The position numbers and the translations under genes are program-made. A DNA stretch of 64,000 bases from Anolis sagrei (Eukaryota > Chordata > Lepidosauria > Squamata > Anolidae), in contig NC_090024.1 in NCBI RefSeq assembly GCF_037176765.1, positions 154,565,278 through 154,629,277 of the forward strand, read 5' to 3'. The notes under the pieces were generated by a model. The model had not been told where the DNA came from. It saw only the letters and a list, made by a program, of their open reading frames with translations, and ran no database searches. This document shows, piece after piece, positions 10,600-23,492 of this stretch; position 1 is the first letter of the stretch, and every line of letters starts with the position of its first letter.

Positions 10600-11155
10600 A
10601 TACTCTGTTTTCCCTGCAAGAGCCCCCTAGTATAGTGTCTAGATCCAGAGAAGTCATGCTACCCGTCTATTCTGCCTTGGTCAGACCACACCTGGAATAC
10701 TGTGTCCAATTCTGGGCACCACAATTTAAGGGATATGTTGACAAGCTGGAATGTGTCCAGAGGAGGGCAACTAAAATGATCAAGGGTCTGGAGAACAAGC
10801 CCTATGAGGAGGGGCTTAAAGAGCTGGGCATGTTTAACCTGCAGAAGAGAAGGCTGAGCGGAACATGAAGGCCATGTATAAATATGTGAGGGGAAGTGAT
10901 AGGGAGGAGGGAGCAAGACTTGTTTTCTGCTGCTTGGAGAACGGAGATTGCACCTGAACATGAGGAAGAACTTCCTGACTGTGAGAGCTGTTCAGCAGTG
11001 AAACTCTCTGCCCCAGAGTGTAGTGGCAGCTCCTTCTTTGGAGGCTTTTAAAAAAGGCTGGATAGGGTGCTTTGAATTCGATTTTCCTGCTTCTTGGCAG
11101 GGGGTTGGACTGGATGGCCCATGAGGTCTCTTCCAGTTCTATGATTCTAGGTCTC
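10600..11155 (+). mobile_element. CR1 LINE 3' end, 5'-truncated
   Basis: Translates in pieces like the end of the CR1 reverse transcriptase ORF ([35 protein letters not shown]). It then runs into the CR1 3' UTR (GGGTTGGACTGGATGGCCCA, then TCTATGATTCTA). The coding part has small deletions, so it is an old, inactive copy. A second copy of the same 3' region is at 34960-35440. Confidence 0.88.
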
Positions 11156-11159
11156 CAGC

Positions 11160-11754
11160 CACCTCTCATGGCAGTGAGTTAGCTAAACCACCTTCACCTA
11201 TTCCCCAGTGTCACTAAGGGATGACATACTGTCTGCCACTTAGTCAACGGTGAAAGAAGACCTGAAGCCCTACATCTCTCCTGAGCCAAAACCAGTCCAC
11301 TGGTTATTCCAGTTGACCCTTCCCCTATCCTACACTCCACCCACTTGGATTGACTCTCCCTGCTGGTTCTCCCTTCCAAGGACATCCTTGCTAATTTTTC
11401 ATCCAATATGTGCAGTGTGTGGTACATGTACTGTTGTGCAAGCTTCTAATTTAGAGGGGGAGATGCAGTAACTTCATCTGGTACCTTTCCAATAAAGTCC
11501 TCCTGACTCTTTAGTACTACCAATATTTGTGGAATAAAAGTGACATGTGCTGCAGTTCCATCTGGCAAGGGTGGAAGATGCTTCCAGATTGTGCATTCTG
11601 CTCCTCACATTGCAGCAACCTATATTTCCTGTTAGCGCCAAATAAAAAACATAAAATATTAACTCACCTGGTACTCTTTGCGGGAGAGTGTTTTTGTAGA
11701 ACTGAGCAGATTAGTTTGGATATTTATACTTTTAGATAGAAGGATAGACTTTCC

Positions 11755-11801
<47 letters not shown>

Positions 11802-12550
11802 TATGTGATCTGAAATTAAATGATGAAATTTGTCAAGAAGATATGCAGGTAAGAGTCTCATCATTTTGTCACAGTAATGAAAAGGCTGACAGCCGAGGAA
11901 AAGCTTGATTATTGTTTTTACCATTTTGAATGGTGTAGAAAGAGTAGATGGAATTATTTCTCCCTTTATTGCATTGTATTATTCAGGGAGCCAATCAGTC
12001 AATGAAACAGGAAGAGAAAACAATTTCAGGAGAAAACCAGTTCTGTTTCACAGAATGCAAAATAATCTTGTAGAATCCAATTTCTACAAGATATATTATT
12101 TCTCCAGCATTGGTAAACTCAAAACCAATGGGTAGTATTAACCCTGGTAAGTGGGATGAGCAACAAAACATTGCAAAATAGACTGCTTCTGTTCAAGTTC
12201 ATATCTGCTCCATTTCAGTCTTCCTTGTGCAACATTTTCTACTCCCTCCATTTCTAAAGGTCTCTCTCTCTAGAACTAAGGAAGGCCAATGCATCTTTAG
12301 AGTTTGTATAGAAGCGGGATTTTTTGGCAGTTATATTATGACAAGCAAAATGTGCTGGCATCCTTCTCCTACACAGCCATTAAAGATACAAGAGTTCTTT
12401 CCATTGTTCATACTGACAATCCTACTTCTGTTGCTGGTCATGTACAGCTATCATTGGTTTGTTTGATTTTTTTCCTCATCCCTGAAGGCTTTCCCCCCAA
12501 CAGGAACCTTGAGATAATGCTATATTATGACAGAGCACCATAGAGGGAAA
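11160..12550. other. DDAH1 intronic sequence with a (GA)n microsatellite
   Basis: A pure GA repeat occupies about 11761-11798. Apart from that I see no gene or known element. The open frames through the GA tract are low-complexity artefacts. Confidence 0.5.
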
Positions 12551-12551
12551 T

Positions 12552-12893
12552 AGGCCCCTGTGGTGGTGCAACGGGTAAAACCGCTGAGCTGCTGAACTTG
12601 CTGATTGAAAGGTTTGCAGTTTGAATCCAGGGATTGGAGTGAGCTCCCGCTGTTAGCTCCAGCTTCGGCCAATCTAGCAGTTTGAAAACATGCAAATATG
12701 AGTAGATCAATAGGTACCACTTCTGCAGGAAGGTAACAGCACTCCATGCAGTCATGCTGGCCACATGACCTTGTAGGTGTGTACAGACAACTCTGGCTCT
12801 TTGGCTTAGAAATGGAGATGAGGATCACCCCTCAGAGTCAGACACAACTAGGGCTGAGAAGGGTGGTATACAAACACAGTAAATAAATAAATA
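12552..12893 (+). mobile_element. tRNA SINE with an exchanged L2-type tail
   Basis: The body is a standard Sauria-type SINE (GTGGTGGTGCAACGGGTAAA, then AACATGCAAATATGAGTAG, then CAGAGTCAGACACAACTA). At about 12848 the usual ending (GGACTTAATGTCAGGGGAAA) is replaced by AGGGCTGAGAAGGGTGGTAT and an (AAAT)n tail. That ending is the 3' end of L2-type LINEs seen at 23.3, 41.1 and 46.3 kb. Confidence 0.75.
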
Positions 12894-13184
12894 CCAATAG
12901 GATGAGCCCTGCAAAGGACAGGTGGACAGGAAGGAAAAGGGGAAACGGATAGCATGAACCAACATTAACTTCACTGCTAAGAGCTAGTTGATTGACAGTG
13001 GAATACAATGCCTTGGAGTTTGCTGGAATCTTCCTCTCTGCAGGTTTTTAAACAGAGACTGGGTGCCAATCTGTCAGGAATGTTTGAATTGTGTATTTTT
13101 ATGTGGCAGGGATTGAATTGGTTGTCCCTTGTGTTTTCTGCGAACTATGTTTCTATGATTCTATAGTATATTTGATTATTAGCT

Positions 13185-13390
13185 AAGGGTGTATCCACAC
13201 TGTCGAATTAATCTGGTTTAACACCACTTTAACTGCCATGGCTCAATGCTAAGGAATCCTGGGAGTTGTAGTTCGATGAGGCACTAGCACTCTTTGGCAG
13301 AGGAGGTAAGAGAATTCGTTAAACTACAGCTACTCCCATACCATAGCACTACTTTAAGTAGTGTCAAATTACATAAATTCTATAGTGTAG
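13185..13390 (+). mobile_element. Palindromic MITE (CTGCATTAATTC family)
   Basis: An imperfect palindrome: GAATTAATCTGGTTTAACAC near the left and GTGTCAAATTACATAAATTC near the right. The middle holds GGGAGTTGTAGTTCGATGAG and its complement-like ACTACAGCTACTCCCATACC. Relatives are at 36966-37182, around 47.7-48.46 kb, and at 59085-59235. Confidence 0.65.
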
Positions 13391-13393
13391 ATC

Positions 13394-13484
13394 ACGCATG
13401 GGTAACTTTGTCCCGCTAGGTGTTAGGAATTGTGGGAGTTGTAGTCCAAAACACCTGGAGTGCTGAAGTTTGCCCATGCCTGGT
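13394..13484 (+). mobile_element. hAT-like hairpin MITE, diverged
   Basis: Shows GCATGGGTAACTTTG, then GGAATTGTGGGAGTTGTAGT and GAAGTTTGCCCATGCCTG. It is a decayed relative of the perfect hairpin at 53626-53759. Confidence 0.65.
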
Positions 13485-13991
13485 GTAAATGGACCCAGTA
13501 TTGCAATGCTTGAAAAAAAATTGCTTTGGGGATTCTTTTCATTTTAAGTCTTTTTTTCCTCCAAGATTTCACTTCTAGAAACCAGGGTGTGGATCACACT
13601 CGTACCCAGGGAAGTCTTTAGAAATAATAAAAATATTCTGATGAGCTTCTAAAAGAGTGAAATATGAGACAGAGAGGGAAGACCTAGTCTGTGTTTGATC
13701 AAAATATATGTGGCTAGGGATGCTAACCCTGCCTCCTCCATCATGCTTAATCACTCTCCTCATGTGAAGAGCAAGATTTAGAGCAGGCAATCTTGGCTCT
13801 TAAAACTGAGCAGTTTCCCTATGGGTTTGTGTTTAACATTTCCCAGATAATCTTGAGATTTTGAAATGCTGATCATTTGGGGACTTGCTTAGGAAATCCT
13901 TATATGTGTGTTATTTTCCTCTTCTACCATCTAACAGAAGTTTTAAATATGCAGCCCTACCTTTTCCTATTGGTATTCAATGCTCCTTTTC

Positions 13992-14769
13992 CGGGTTATC
14001 TGGAAAGTAAGGTTACAAGATTTTTTTAAAAACAAATAATGAATATATTTTAACAAAACTTTACATGGATTGTAACATAGCTTTTCCATTATTTTTCCAC
14101 ATAATTACTATTTAGCTCAATACATTTTGTCATCTGTTGGACAATGCCTATGTCACAGAAGTTTCCCTCTGCCTTTTTCAGCCAGTTTGACACTTCAATG
14201 TTTACCTCCTCATCATCAGAAAAGTGTTTTCCACCCAGGTGTTCCTTCAGTTTAGTGAACAGATGATAGTTACTGGGTGTGGAATCGGGGCCGTGAGAGG
14301 AGTGGCTTAAAACATCCAAACCACATGAAGTCAACAACTCTTGTGTTGCATGAGTGGTGTGTCAGAAGGAGACAGACTCTTGGCAGCAGCATCCCACGAT
14401 GTTTGTTTTGGATGGCTCTGCAAAGTGTCCTTATGTTCTCACAATATATTCCATACCTATTTTGTCACATGCTGTCTTGACATTATGTCCTCTCCATAAA
14501 CTGAAACGATTTCGCAATGAATCTCAGTGGCATTAATGCCCTTAGCATTTAGGTAGCATATTACAGTGCAAACTTCGCACATGGCAGGAAATGGAATGAG
14601 AACGCTCATCTCTAACCTTCACTGCAATACCAGTCAATGAGCTACTGACGACTGGCACTGCTCGTTCTCTTCCACTGGCTTCCTGCTACAAAGCAGCGAT
14701 ACCGACTTCCCCCACAAAAATCCCCCACGAGAGCTACGTGCCTTTAACCTTACTTTCTGGATAACCCTC
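13992..14769 (-). mobile_element. Mariner element, internally deleted
   Basis: Terminal inverted repeats GGGTTATCTGGAAAGTAAGG and, on the opposite strand at the right, GGGTTATCCAGAAAGTAAGG. On the minus strand, 14089-14337 reads as the end of a mariner transposase: PSNYHLFTKLKEHLGGKHFSDD (shown in two parts, NYHLFTKLKEHLGG and KHFSDDEEV), then ELNSNYVEK at the terminus. Total length of about 0.78 kb against the usual 1.3 kb shows loss of much of the N-terminal half. The catalytic DD34D core is not complete, so this copy cannot be autonomous. Confidence 0.85.
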
Positions 14770-14892
14770 ATACCATGCACTTGAAATGCTTCCTGCAGGG
14801 TGAGCTGTCTGCTGGATTAGATTATAAACATCTCTGAGGCAACAGAAGAGTGTCTAATTTCATGTGATTATTTTTGTGCCATTTCTTTGTGA

Positions 14893-15162
<270 letters not shown>

Positions 15163-15596
15163 TAAGAATAGTTATGAAGGAGAGGAATAGGAATGTATTG
15201 TTCATCTGACCTCCAAATATGATGCTATAATGGCATGAGGAAGCCAGGATTTTTTTTATCAAATTGTGCTCTTTTATATCAAAAAAAAAAAACCTCTGGC
15301 TGAACAAGATGATTCAGTGATAATGGTTAAACCATCTTGATATGGATTTCTTTCTCTTTTGAATTAAATGAGGGTTTTTGTTTTTTGTTTTTGCTTGTTC
15401 CAGTACTTGGATATTTTCTATATTTCTATATGTGTTTCTAGATGTGATTTTAATTAAGTAATTTAAATTAATTTAATTTATTTATTTAAAATAGCAATTT
15501 AATATTTTACAAATAACACACATATAATATAAATATTATATAAATGTAGATATGTACACACACACATATATATTTGTATTACTCTATATTTATAAT

Positions 15597-15925
15597 TAGG
15601 CTCTCTGGTGGCACAGTGGGTTAAACCGCTAAGCTGCTGAACTTGCTGACCAAAAGATTAGCAGTTTGAATCCAAGGGGTGAGTTCCCATTATTAGGCCA
15701 AGCTTCTGCCAACCTAGCAGTTCAAAAACATGCAATGTGAGTAGATCAATAGGTATTTCTCCAGTGGGAATGTAATGGTGCCCCATGCAGTCATTCTGGC
15801 CACATGACCTTGAAGGCGTCTACAGACAACGCCGGCTCTTCAGCTTAGAAATGGAGATGAGTACTACCTGCCAGAGTTGGACACGGCTAGACTTAATGTC
15901 AGGGGAAAACTTTACCTTTAAATAA
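15597..15925 (+). mobile_element. Sauria-type tRNA SINE in the last DDAH1 intron
   Basis: Starts CTCTGGTGGCACAGTGGGTT and includes ACATGCAATGTGAGTAGATC. It ends with the normal Bov-B-like tail GGACACGGCTAGACTTAATG and TCAGGGGAAAAC. The insertion is in the sense orientation within the 1.6-kb intron between 15117 and 16715. Confidence 0.85.
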
Positions 15926-16684
15926 TTAATTTATAATTACTTAATTGATTAATTATTTTTATTATAATAAATTAATAAAATGTAAGCAAAAGTAGAATTT
16001 AACAGTCCCACAAACGCAAAACAAAATAAAGAGTATGCATGCTCACAGTAATTTTACAACATTTCTCTGAATAAGTGCTGAAATGATTGTAAACATTGAT
16101 AGTTCACTAGAAAAGCCACTTTTGATTCTGGATGGCCCACAGCTTATCTATACTTTAGGTTGGCTTTTGTTAGCATGGTGGCATTTGTTAGCACAGTGTC
16201 TGGTGTCAAAACAAAGGTCTGGTGAGTTAGAAAATATGCTGAGAGATCACACAAAGCATCTGAGAGGTCTTTTGTTTCCTCTCTGTCACTCTCTCCTGGT
16301 GCTTTGTCTTTCTGCATGACAAGGCCAGCCCTGGCTAAGATTTATGGAAATTCTGTTTACACACAAAACCACGTGGCTGCTGAAGGTCTACCACCCATCT
16401 GCATCCCTTGAGGTGAAGACCTTGCTAAATATCACATTCAGCATTATTCATCACATATGGTCAGAATTTCTGTCCTGGCCCATGGACAAAATAGCACATT
16501 TGTCAGCCTTCTGTCCTTGAGGGACATTACTTACTGGGAACCATATCAAAAAAATGCTTGCTGTATAAGTATACCAAACTTTGTACTTTTTACCCAACGT
16601 GCATGCTATTAGGCTTAACTATTCTGCAATCTCTTGTTGAAATATTTTACAGTAATATAATAATGAAGAAATCCTTAAATTTAA

Positions 16685-16831
<147 letters not shown>

Positions 16832-17124
16832 GTTTACAGATGCCGCCCCTTGTAACTGGCAATAACATACATGCAAGGTAGATAAATTTGTATAGACTTT
16901 TTTTTGGTTTCTCTTGACAATCTACTGTACCACTGTGCTACTAACCTTTGTTTACAATGGTGCCCCTTCAAATGGTAATTAAGGTGCACATATATGCTCC
17001 CCTCCCCATGTAAACGAACTTTGAAGCATGTTTGTCTGGACTTACAGAGACATTAGGGTAAATCTTGACTTGTCTAGTTGGTGTGAAACTAGTCTAAGAA
17101 ATAATAGGGCCGCTTCTGACGTTA

Positions 17125-17411
17125 CAGGTTGAGCATCCCTTATCCAGAATCCCAAATTAATCCAAAATTGCCCACACTGATAACTGAGATAGTGACACCT
17201 TTTTTTGTCATGGCTCAGTGTACACAAACTTTTGTTTCATGAACAAAAGTATTTCAAATACTGTGTGTAAAATGACTTTCAAGCTATGCATATAAGGTGT
17301 ATATGAAACATAAATGACATTTGTGTTTCGACTTGGGTCCCAACTCCATATGTAAGTATGGATCCAGACACTTCTGGTCCCAAGCGTTTCGGATAATGGA
17401 TACTCTACCTT
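17125..17411 (+). mobile_element. Tigger/pogo-like MITE (MER2-like)
   Basis: Begins CAGGTTGAGCATCCCTTATC and ends CGGATAATGGATACTCTACC-TT, flanked by TA on both sides. Interior words such as CTTCTGGTCCCAAGCGTTTC closely match the Tigger/MER2 style. No transposase ORF remains. Confidence 0.75.
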
Positions 17412-17884
17412 TACTTTTGAATGTGAGAAATCTTAAGACCCTTATTTGACGACAGCAGAAGTGGGCAACTATGACCCCCAGCTTTTGTCCCCATGTGAAG
17501 AATGGCGGTGCAGCAATGAATGAGGGGCCAATTCTAATTCATAGTGATCAAATTTATCCCCACATAATCATCCCTTGCTTTTTTGCACATTTCACCCCCA
17601 AAATAAGTCTTAGGCCTGGGATGTCCAAAGTGTGGTGATGCATATAGTTCTCCTAAATAGACATACGGTCTATCAAAGAAAGTGTCGCTGTTTATTGAGC
17701 CTTCTTCTATAAGCCGGTTTTGTGAGGGTTTTCTGTGCCCAACAGAATGATGATAGATGTCATTCTCCTGAAATACAAGTGACTCTTGGTCTTTCTGTTT
17801 ATGAATATCATGGAAATGTTATCATGCTTCCATTCGCCTTTCCCACTGATCCACTTCCTTTCTATGCCTGGGGATAAATTCACC

Positions 17885-18385
17885 CAGCTGTGTTGTCGAA
17901 GGCTTTCATGGCTGGAATCACTGGGTGCTGTGAGTTTTCCGGGCTGTATGGCTGTATGACCATGTTCCAGAAGCATTCTCTCCTGACGTTTCACCTGCAT
18001 CTATGGCAGGCATCCTCAGAGGTTTTAAGATCTGTTGAAAACTAGGCAATTATGGTTTATACGTCTGTAGAATGTTCAGGGTGGGAGAAAGAATTCTTGC
18101 CTGTTTGAAGATTCCCCCAAGCAGTAAGCAGCCAGACCTTGAAGCTGAAAACCTATTCAATTCTAATCAAGGTGGCCAATTACAACATTCACACCTAGCT
18201 TCAACAGACAAGAGCTCTTTCTCCCACCTTGGGCATTCCATATAAACCCCAAATGCCTAGTTTCCAACAGACCTCACAACCTCTGAGTATGCCTGCCATA
18301 GATGTAAGCGAAATCTCAGGAAAGAATGTGTCTGGAACATGGCCGTAAAGCCCGGAAAACTCACAGCAACCCAGTCACCCTGTTT
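17885..18385. mobile_element. Penelope-like fragment with inverted terminal modules
   Basis: The left module (GAAGGCTTTCATGGCTGGAA through GGCAGGCATCCTCAGAGG) returns inverted at about 18280-18375 (CCTGCCATAGATG through CGGAAAACTCACAGCAACCC). About 250 bp lie between them, including AAGAGCTCTTTCTCCCACC. It is a short, non-coding relic. Confidence 0.6.
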
Positions 18386-18659
18386 TTCTTAAAAAATAAA
18401 AATAAAAGCAACAACAGCCAAGGGAGGTTTCATATTTGAAGAGAGGTGTGACAGAAGAAAGGACTTCCGAATTCTTCCTCCTCCCTGGATTGTTGTTCAC
18501 AATTATTCACCAAGCAGCAAAGATCACTGTGTCTTTTCTCATGTGAAAAGTAGCATGGGGAAGATTTTGCATGGACCTAGAAGGGAAAGGTTAAGCAGCC
18601 CCTTCCCATTTAGTGGCTGTAGTTACCTTCAACCCTGGGATGGGAGGAAAAGGGCTCAG

Positions 18660-18782
18660 AGGCCCCTTCTACACAACCAAAGAAAATCCAGTTAATCTGC
18701 TTTAAACTAGATTATATGGCAGTGTAATGTGGATTATCTGATTTAATAATATGGATTATATGGCAGTGTAGAAGGGGCCAGA
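18660..18782. mobile_element. Palindromic MITE (GGCCCCTTCTACAC family)
   Basis: Ends AGGCCCCTTCTACACA and GCAGTGTAGAAGGGGCC, with ATCTGCTTTAAACTAGATTA and GGATTATATGGCAGTG inside. This is the commonest palindromic family in the window. Confidence 0.75.
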
Positions 18783-19044
18783 GTAACACCTCTGCCTTTA
18801 ACAGAAGACAACTATCCACTGGGGTGGTGGACGATTCCCTCAAAGGGGACAATTGCAGTTATGTGACCTCAAGTCATTTTGCCTCCTTTTGACTGAGGGA
18901 ATGATCATAACAAAGGTGGTGTATCTGCATTGAATTGGACAGTTCTGCACCTCTTGGAATCCATCTGTTGGGAATTAAATCTTTAGGTCCCTTTCATGGT
19001 TCTTATATCAGTTCTTGCTTCAGCTAGTTTACAAGATGATTATG

Positions 19045-19915
19045 AATTGTGTTGTCAAAGACTTTTGTGGCTGGAGTCACAGGGTTGCTGTGAGTTTTCC
19101 AGGCTGTATGGTCCTGTTTCAGAAGAATTCTCTCCTGACGTTTCACCCACATCTATGGCAGGCATCCTCAGAGCTTGTGAGGTTTATTAGAAACTAGGCA
19201 AGTGGAGTTTATATATCTGTGGGATGTCCAGGGTGGGAGAAAGAACTCTTGTCTATTTGAGGCAAATGTGAATGTTGCAATTAATCACCTTGATTAGCAT
19301 TTCAAATCTTGCTGCTTCAAGGCCTGGGACCACCTAACGCAGCATTGCCCAAACACGAATCAAGGAACGTGAAAGGCACTGCAGACTAACTCAACCAAAG
19401 AAGTCAGCCATAGCAGAGAGCTTGATGAACCAACCTGGACACAGCATAGTATTTGAGAACACAGAAATGCTTGACCACTCTAACAACCACTATGTCAGAC
19501 TACACAGAGAAGCCATGGAAATCCAAAAGCATGTGGAAAATTTCAACAGAAAGGAAGAAACCATAAAAATGAACAAAATCTGGCTACCAGTATTTTAAAA
19601 ACTCTAAAACCAGGACAATAAATAAAGAACAACATTCTGAAAACATGAAAATTCCAGACATGAAACAATCATGGCCAGCTAACTTCTTCCAACAAAGGAT
19701 TCCCCCAGGCAGGAATCAGCCAGGACTTGAAGCTACAAGGTTTGCAATGCTAATCAAGGTGGCCAGCTGTAACATTTACACTTGCCTCAAGCAGATATAT
19801 AAACACCATTTTCCTAATTTCCAACAGATCTCACAATCTCTCAGGATGCCTGCCATAGATGTGGCCGAAAATTCAAGAGAGAATGCTTCTGGGACATGGA
19901 CATACCCAGTGATTG
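19045..19915 (+). mobile_element. Penelope-like element with endonuclease-end remnant
   Basis: Inverted terminal modules at about 19045-19200 and 19835-19915 bracket a region that translates like the C-terminal end of a Penelope-like GIY-YIG polyprotein. It has words such as SLMNQPGHSI, LHREAMEIQKH and MNKIWLPVF at about 19420-19600. The copy is truncated and broken. It is the best evidence that the short modules elsewhere are Penelope-like. Confidence 0.65.
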
Positions 19916-19999
19916 TGAATTCTTCTTAGAGCAGGAAAGTTATTCACGTTGCCAATGCCCCTATTCTACTTTCTCCTTCTTATTAACTGATTAAGACAT

Positions 20000-21480
20000 T
20001 CACATAAATAGAATCAGGGAGGCTCAGAAGAGCCATTTTAATTAATGAAAATGGTAAAGCAGTTGGTACTGACTCTAGCAATGGGTTAGGAAAGAATAAT
20101 GCAGGAATCGGCCACAATCTTAATAATTTCTGCCACCTTTCATTACTCTCCTCTTTTGTTCTGCATCCATTATTTTTTCCTTCCCGCATATGCTTCCCTT
20201 TCCTTATTTGTCTTTCACGGCGCTTCTTTTGCTCTCTCTAAGAGATGCAAATTGTAAGTATCTCAGAAATGAATTCAAGAGCATCATGGGCCTGGGCTTC
20301 TGTGTTGCCTCTCCTACACACCAGCCTCAGCGTAAGATTTACAGTGCTCATTATCCCCCAATACCATGTTGCTGCTTGTGCCTCGGAAAGTGCGTTTCAA
20401 GAGAGTCGTGAGTAGAATATATTGCACATTACAAGCGGCACTTGGGGGGGTGTTACTGCAGGGGAGGATTGAAAGGAGATTTTTTTCTGGGAGTCTTTGA
20501 ATTACTACTACAAGGTCTCAACCACTTGGGCTTTTGTCCTAGAAACTGACCTGGGCTTTTTAAACTCATTTTTTTAATCCAGGAGAAATAAGCCTTTTAT
20601 GTCAATGTGAATCTCAGAAATCATGTTCTGACACACATTAAGCTGGCCTTAACAAATGGTGCAAAAACATTTTTTTCTTTTTTTACTTTGTTATACTTTG
20701 TTTTTATGAGATATTGTTTCTTCTAAAACACAGCAGCACAGCTCTAGCATTCTTTTCTCCTCAGAGCCAATGCTGAACCGAATCTTGAAAGAGGCGATAA
20801 CAAAAAAGATGGTGGGAAAGCTGATTTTTTTTTTACATATTTTGTATTCTTAACAAGGAAACCCCTTGTCTCCCAACAGCATGCCATGACTATTCTAGCA
20901 AGCCATTCAGGTTCTTTCACCTGTAATAATGCATATATTGGGTGCTTTAAGAAAACCTCCAAGTGTATGAATGTTTACTATGAAATTCCACTGAAATATA
21001 TTTATTCTGGCAAATTTTGCAAGACACTTAAGGCCTTAGTCATATGTTTTTCACCACAGACATGAAAAGAATTGGCTGTTGTATTTGCATGAAACTTGTA
21101 ATGCCATTTCAAAGAATGGGGGGATTAATTTAAGTAGCATTAAGGATTCTTCAAGAGCTGACATATGGCTTGAGAATTTGATCAGTTTCCTGGTTAAGTC
21201 AACTCTTTTCTGGTGCTACTGCTGGCAATTGGCCGAAGTGCAATTCTCAGGAAGTTCAGAGTAAGTAAGAGAGGAATGTGCCACTGGAATGGTTTCATCT
21301 AACCATCAACCGATTCAAAAATGTATTCTGGTAAATATAATCTTGTGGCCTTTTAGCAGAATTAATTATATTTTAAAGCTCTATGACTAATGACTGTTCT
21401 GTCCCTTCTCCCATTTCATGACATTTCTCAGAAAGTGAGAGGCATCTTACTCTTCTGTCTGGTGTTATGTTCCACCAATT
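20000..21480. other. Unassigned stretch downstream of DDAH1
   Basis: No repeat family or exon is recognised. The small open frames lack splice context. It may be 3' UTR or intergenic DNA. Confidence 0.3.
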
Positions 21481-21482
21481 CA

Positions 21483-21908
21483 GAGGCCCCTTCTAAACCA
21501 CCATATAAAATCCAGATTATCTTCTTTGAACTGGATTATATGGCAGTGTAAACTCATATAATCCAGTACAAAGCAGATAATGTGGATTATCTACTTTGGT
21601 TTGTGTGTGCGTGTCAGGAGCGACTTGAGAAACTTCAAGTTGTTTCTGGTATGAGAGAATTGGCTGTCTGCAAGGACAGTGCCCAGGGGATGCCCATATG
21701 TTGCGGTAGGCTTCTCTCATGTCCCCACATGGGGAGCTGGAGCTGACAGAGGGAGCTCATCCACACTCTCCTCAGATTCGAAGCTCCGACTTGTTGGTCT
21801 TCAGTCCAGCCCGCACAAGGGTTTTATCCATGCACCACCAGGGGCTCCTCTACTTTGTACTTATCTACTTTGGTAATTTGGATTATATGGCAGAGTAGAA
21901 GGGGCCTG
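21483..21908. mobile_element. Palindromic MITE split by a SINE
   Basis: Left half begins AGGCCCCTTCTAAACCACCA; right half ends GGCAGAGTAGAAGGGGCCTG. A minus-strand SINE (21601-21860) interrupts it and duplicated 14 bp of MITE sequence (TTATCTACTTTGGT at 21587-21600 and 21861-21874). The SINE is therefore younger than the MITE. Confidence 0.8.
21601..21860 (-). mobile_element. tRNA SINE (ACA type) inserted in a MITE
   Basis: Minus-strand copy of the same type as 6363 and 23493: CAGGAGCGACTTGAGAAACT at the 3' side and GGGGCTCC near the 5' head. Perfect 14-bp target-site duplication. Confidence 0.85.
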
Positions 21909-23209
21909 AATGGGTTTAGATGAGTTCACATGATAAAACAGTGCAGTACGAGCCCTGTATTGGCTATCCGTCATTTCTCTTAGCCACATCTGCCAAAATA
22001 TGTTCCTAATGGCAAATTCTTATAAAGAATATATCTCCAAGGATTTTATATTCCCTCCATCATGACTCTTCGGTAACTTCTAGCAGAAATAGTTCAACTC
22101 AGTAGGATTCACTATTATCCACGATTTCTTGTTTCCATGGTCAATCCAGGAACGTATCCCCGATGGATACAGGGATTATGCTATATTTAGAGTGGAGTCA
22201 TTGCTTAATACATCCAATTGGGATTTAATATGGGAAAGTTTTATCTCATTAGGAAGAGTTGGTTTATAAGAAAAACTACAGCAATTTTGTGATATTTCCC
22301 CCTTTAGAACAATAATAATGTTGATTGTGTAAACTCGGCCCTAAACTATTCAGCAAGGCCTCGTCTCTTTCCAGCTAAAGATGAGAGATGTAAACAGAGT
22401 CCAAAATGCAGAGTTCTGCTTTGTTGTTGGATTTTAAAGTCCTTTCTACTAGAAGGAATGCTAGAGCAGCTATTTTTTGGTCCCTTGGCATGGAACTAAA
22501 GTCTGGAAAAAAATCCTGTGACTGATACTTCCCATAGTTTTCACTGTCCAACTTGCAGACCCATAGGGTCAGTAGCTTTGCAATAAAGCATGTACATATC
22601 TTTCTCACTGGGGTCCATTAGATCGTGTCTGTTGTCTCCCACTGCCGTGTTCTTGTGGTGCCTCCCCATGCTTGTTAGCCAGAGTAGAAATATTGGCATG
22701 CCATCTGTTGAGATCAATGTGTTTCAGATATGATATAGTGACCTACATTATTTTGGTGATGTGTTGCCTCCGCTGAACTTTGGATTTCTTGTTAAAAACT
22801 TTTTACATTGCAAATCAGTGCATGTCTACTCAGAAGTAAGTCCCAGGTACACATATAAAGTATTGTCCCAATTGTCAGGTAGAGTCATTAATTGTTTTTA
22901 TTTATTTGTGAATGTTTATAATATTTTTCAAAATCGGTTTCCAGAGTGGTTTACAGATAAAAATAATCTCAGTATCGGGTGTATGGCAGTTTTAGGGTTG
23001 CTAGATATTGTGATTTATATTGTGATGTTCCAGGAAATCACTGCCATGTTCTGAATCAACATGGAGATTTTCTGAATTTGAAGAATACAAATAGTCTTTG
23101 AACAAAGGCACTTGTCCTTCATATTTCACTGAAAAGTACATCCACGTTCTCATTATTAATTGAGATCTATACCCCTTACTGTCCCCTCAGCACCGACATA
23201 GATACAAGT

Positions 23210-23345
23210 AATTTAGAACATTTTCTATATGTTTTTAATTGTATTTATGACTGTTGTGGCATCGAATTGCTGCCAGTTTGTAAGCCCCCTTGAGTCGCCT
23301 TTGGGCTGAGAAAGGCGGGATAGAAATACCGTAAATAAATAAATT
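23210..23345 (+). mobile_element. L2-type LINE 3' tail
   Basis: Contains GTAAGCCCCCTTGAGTCGCC, TTTGGGCTGAGAAAGGCGGG and the tail AAATACCGTAAATAAATAAA: the L2-type 3' UTR only, heavily 5'-truncated. Confidence 0.75.
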
Positions 23346-23492
23346 TGAATTTATTATGAAAGCATATAAAAGGTTCCTCTCTGAGGTTCAGATTGGATTG
23401 GATTGCCAGTGGAAAGCTGCTGCCAAAACCAAAAGTCTAACTCTCTTTTGTAATATCTAGAAACCTGTGATGCAACATCATAACAATAAATT

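Noticed and set aside
11678-11924. Arg-Glu / Ser-Leu repeat proteins
   Set aside because: They are readings through a pure GA microsatellite.
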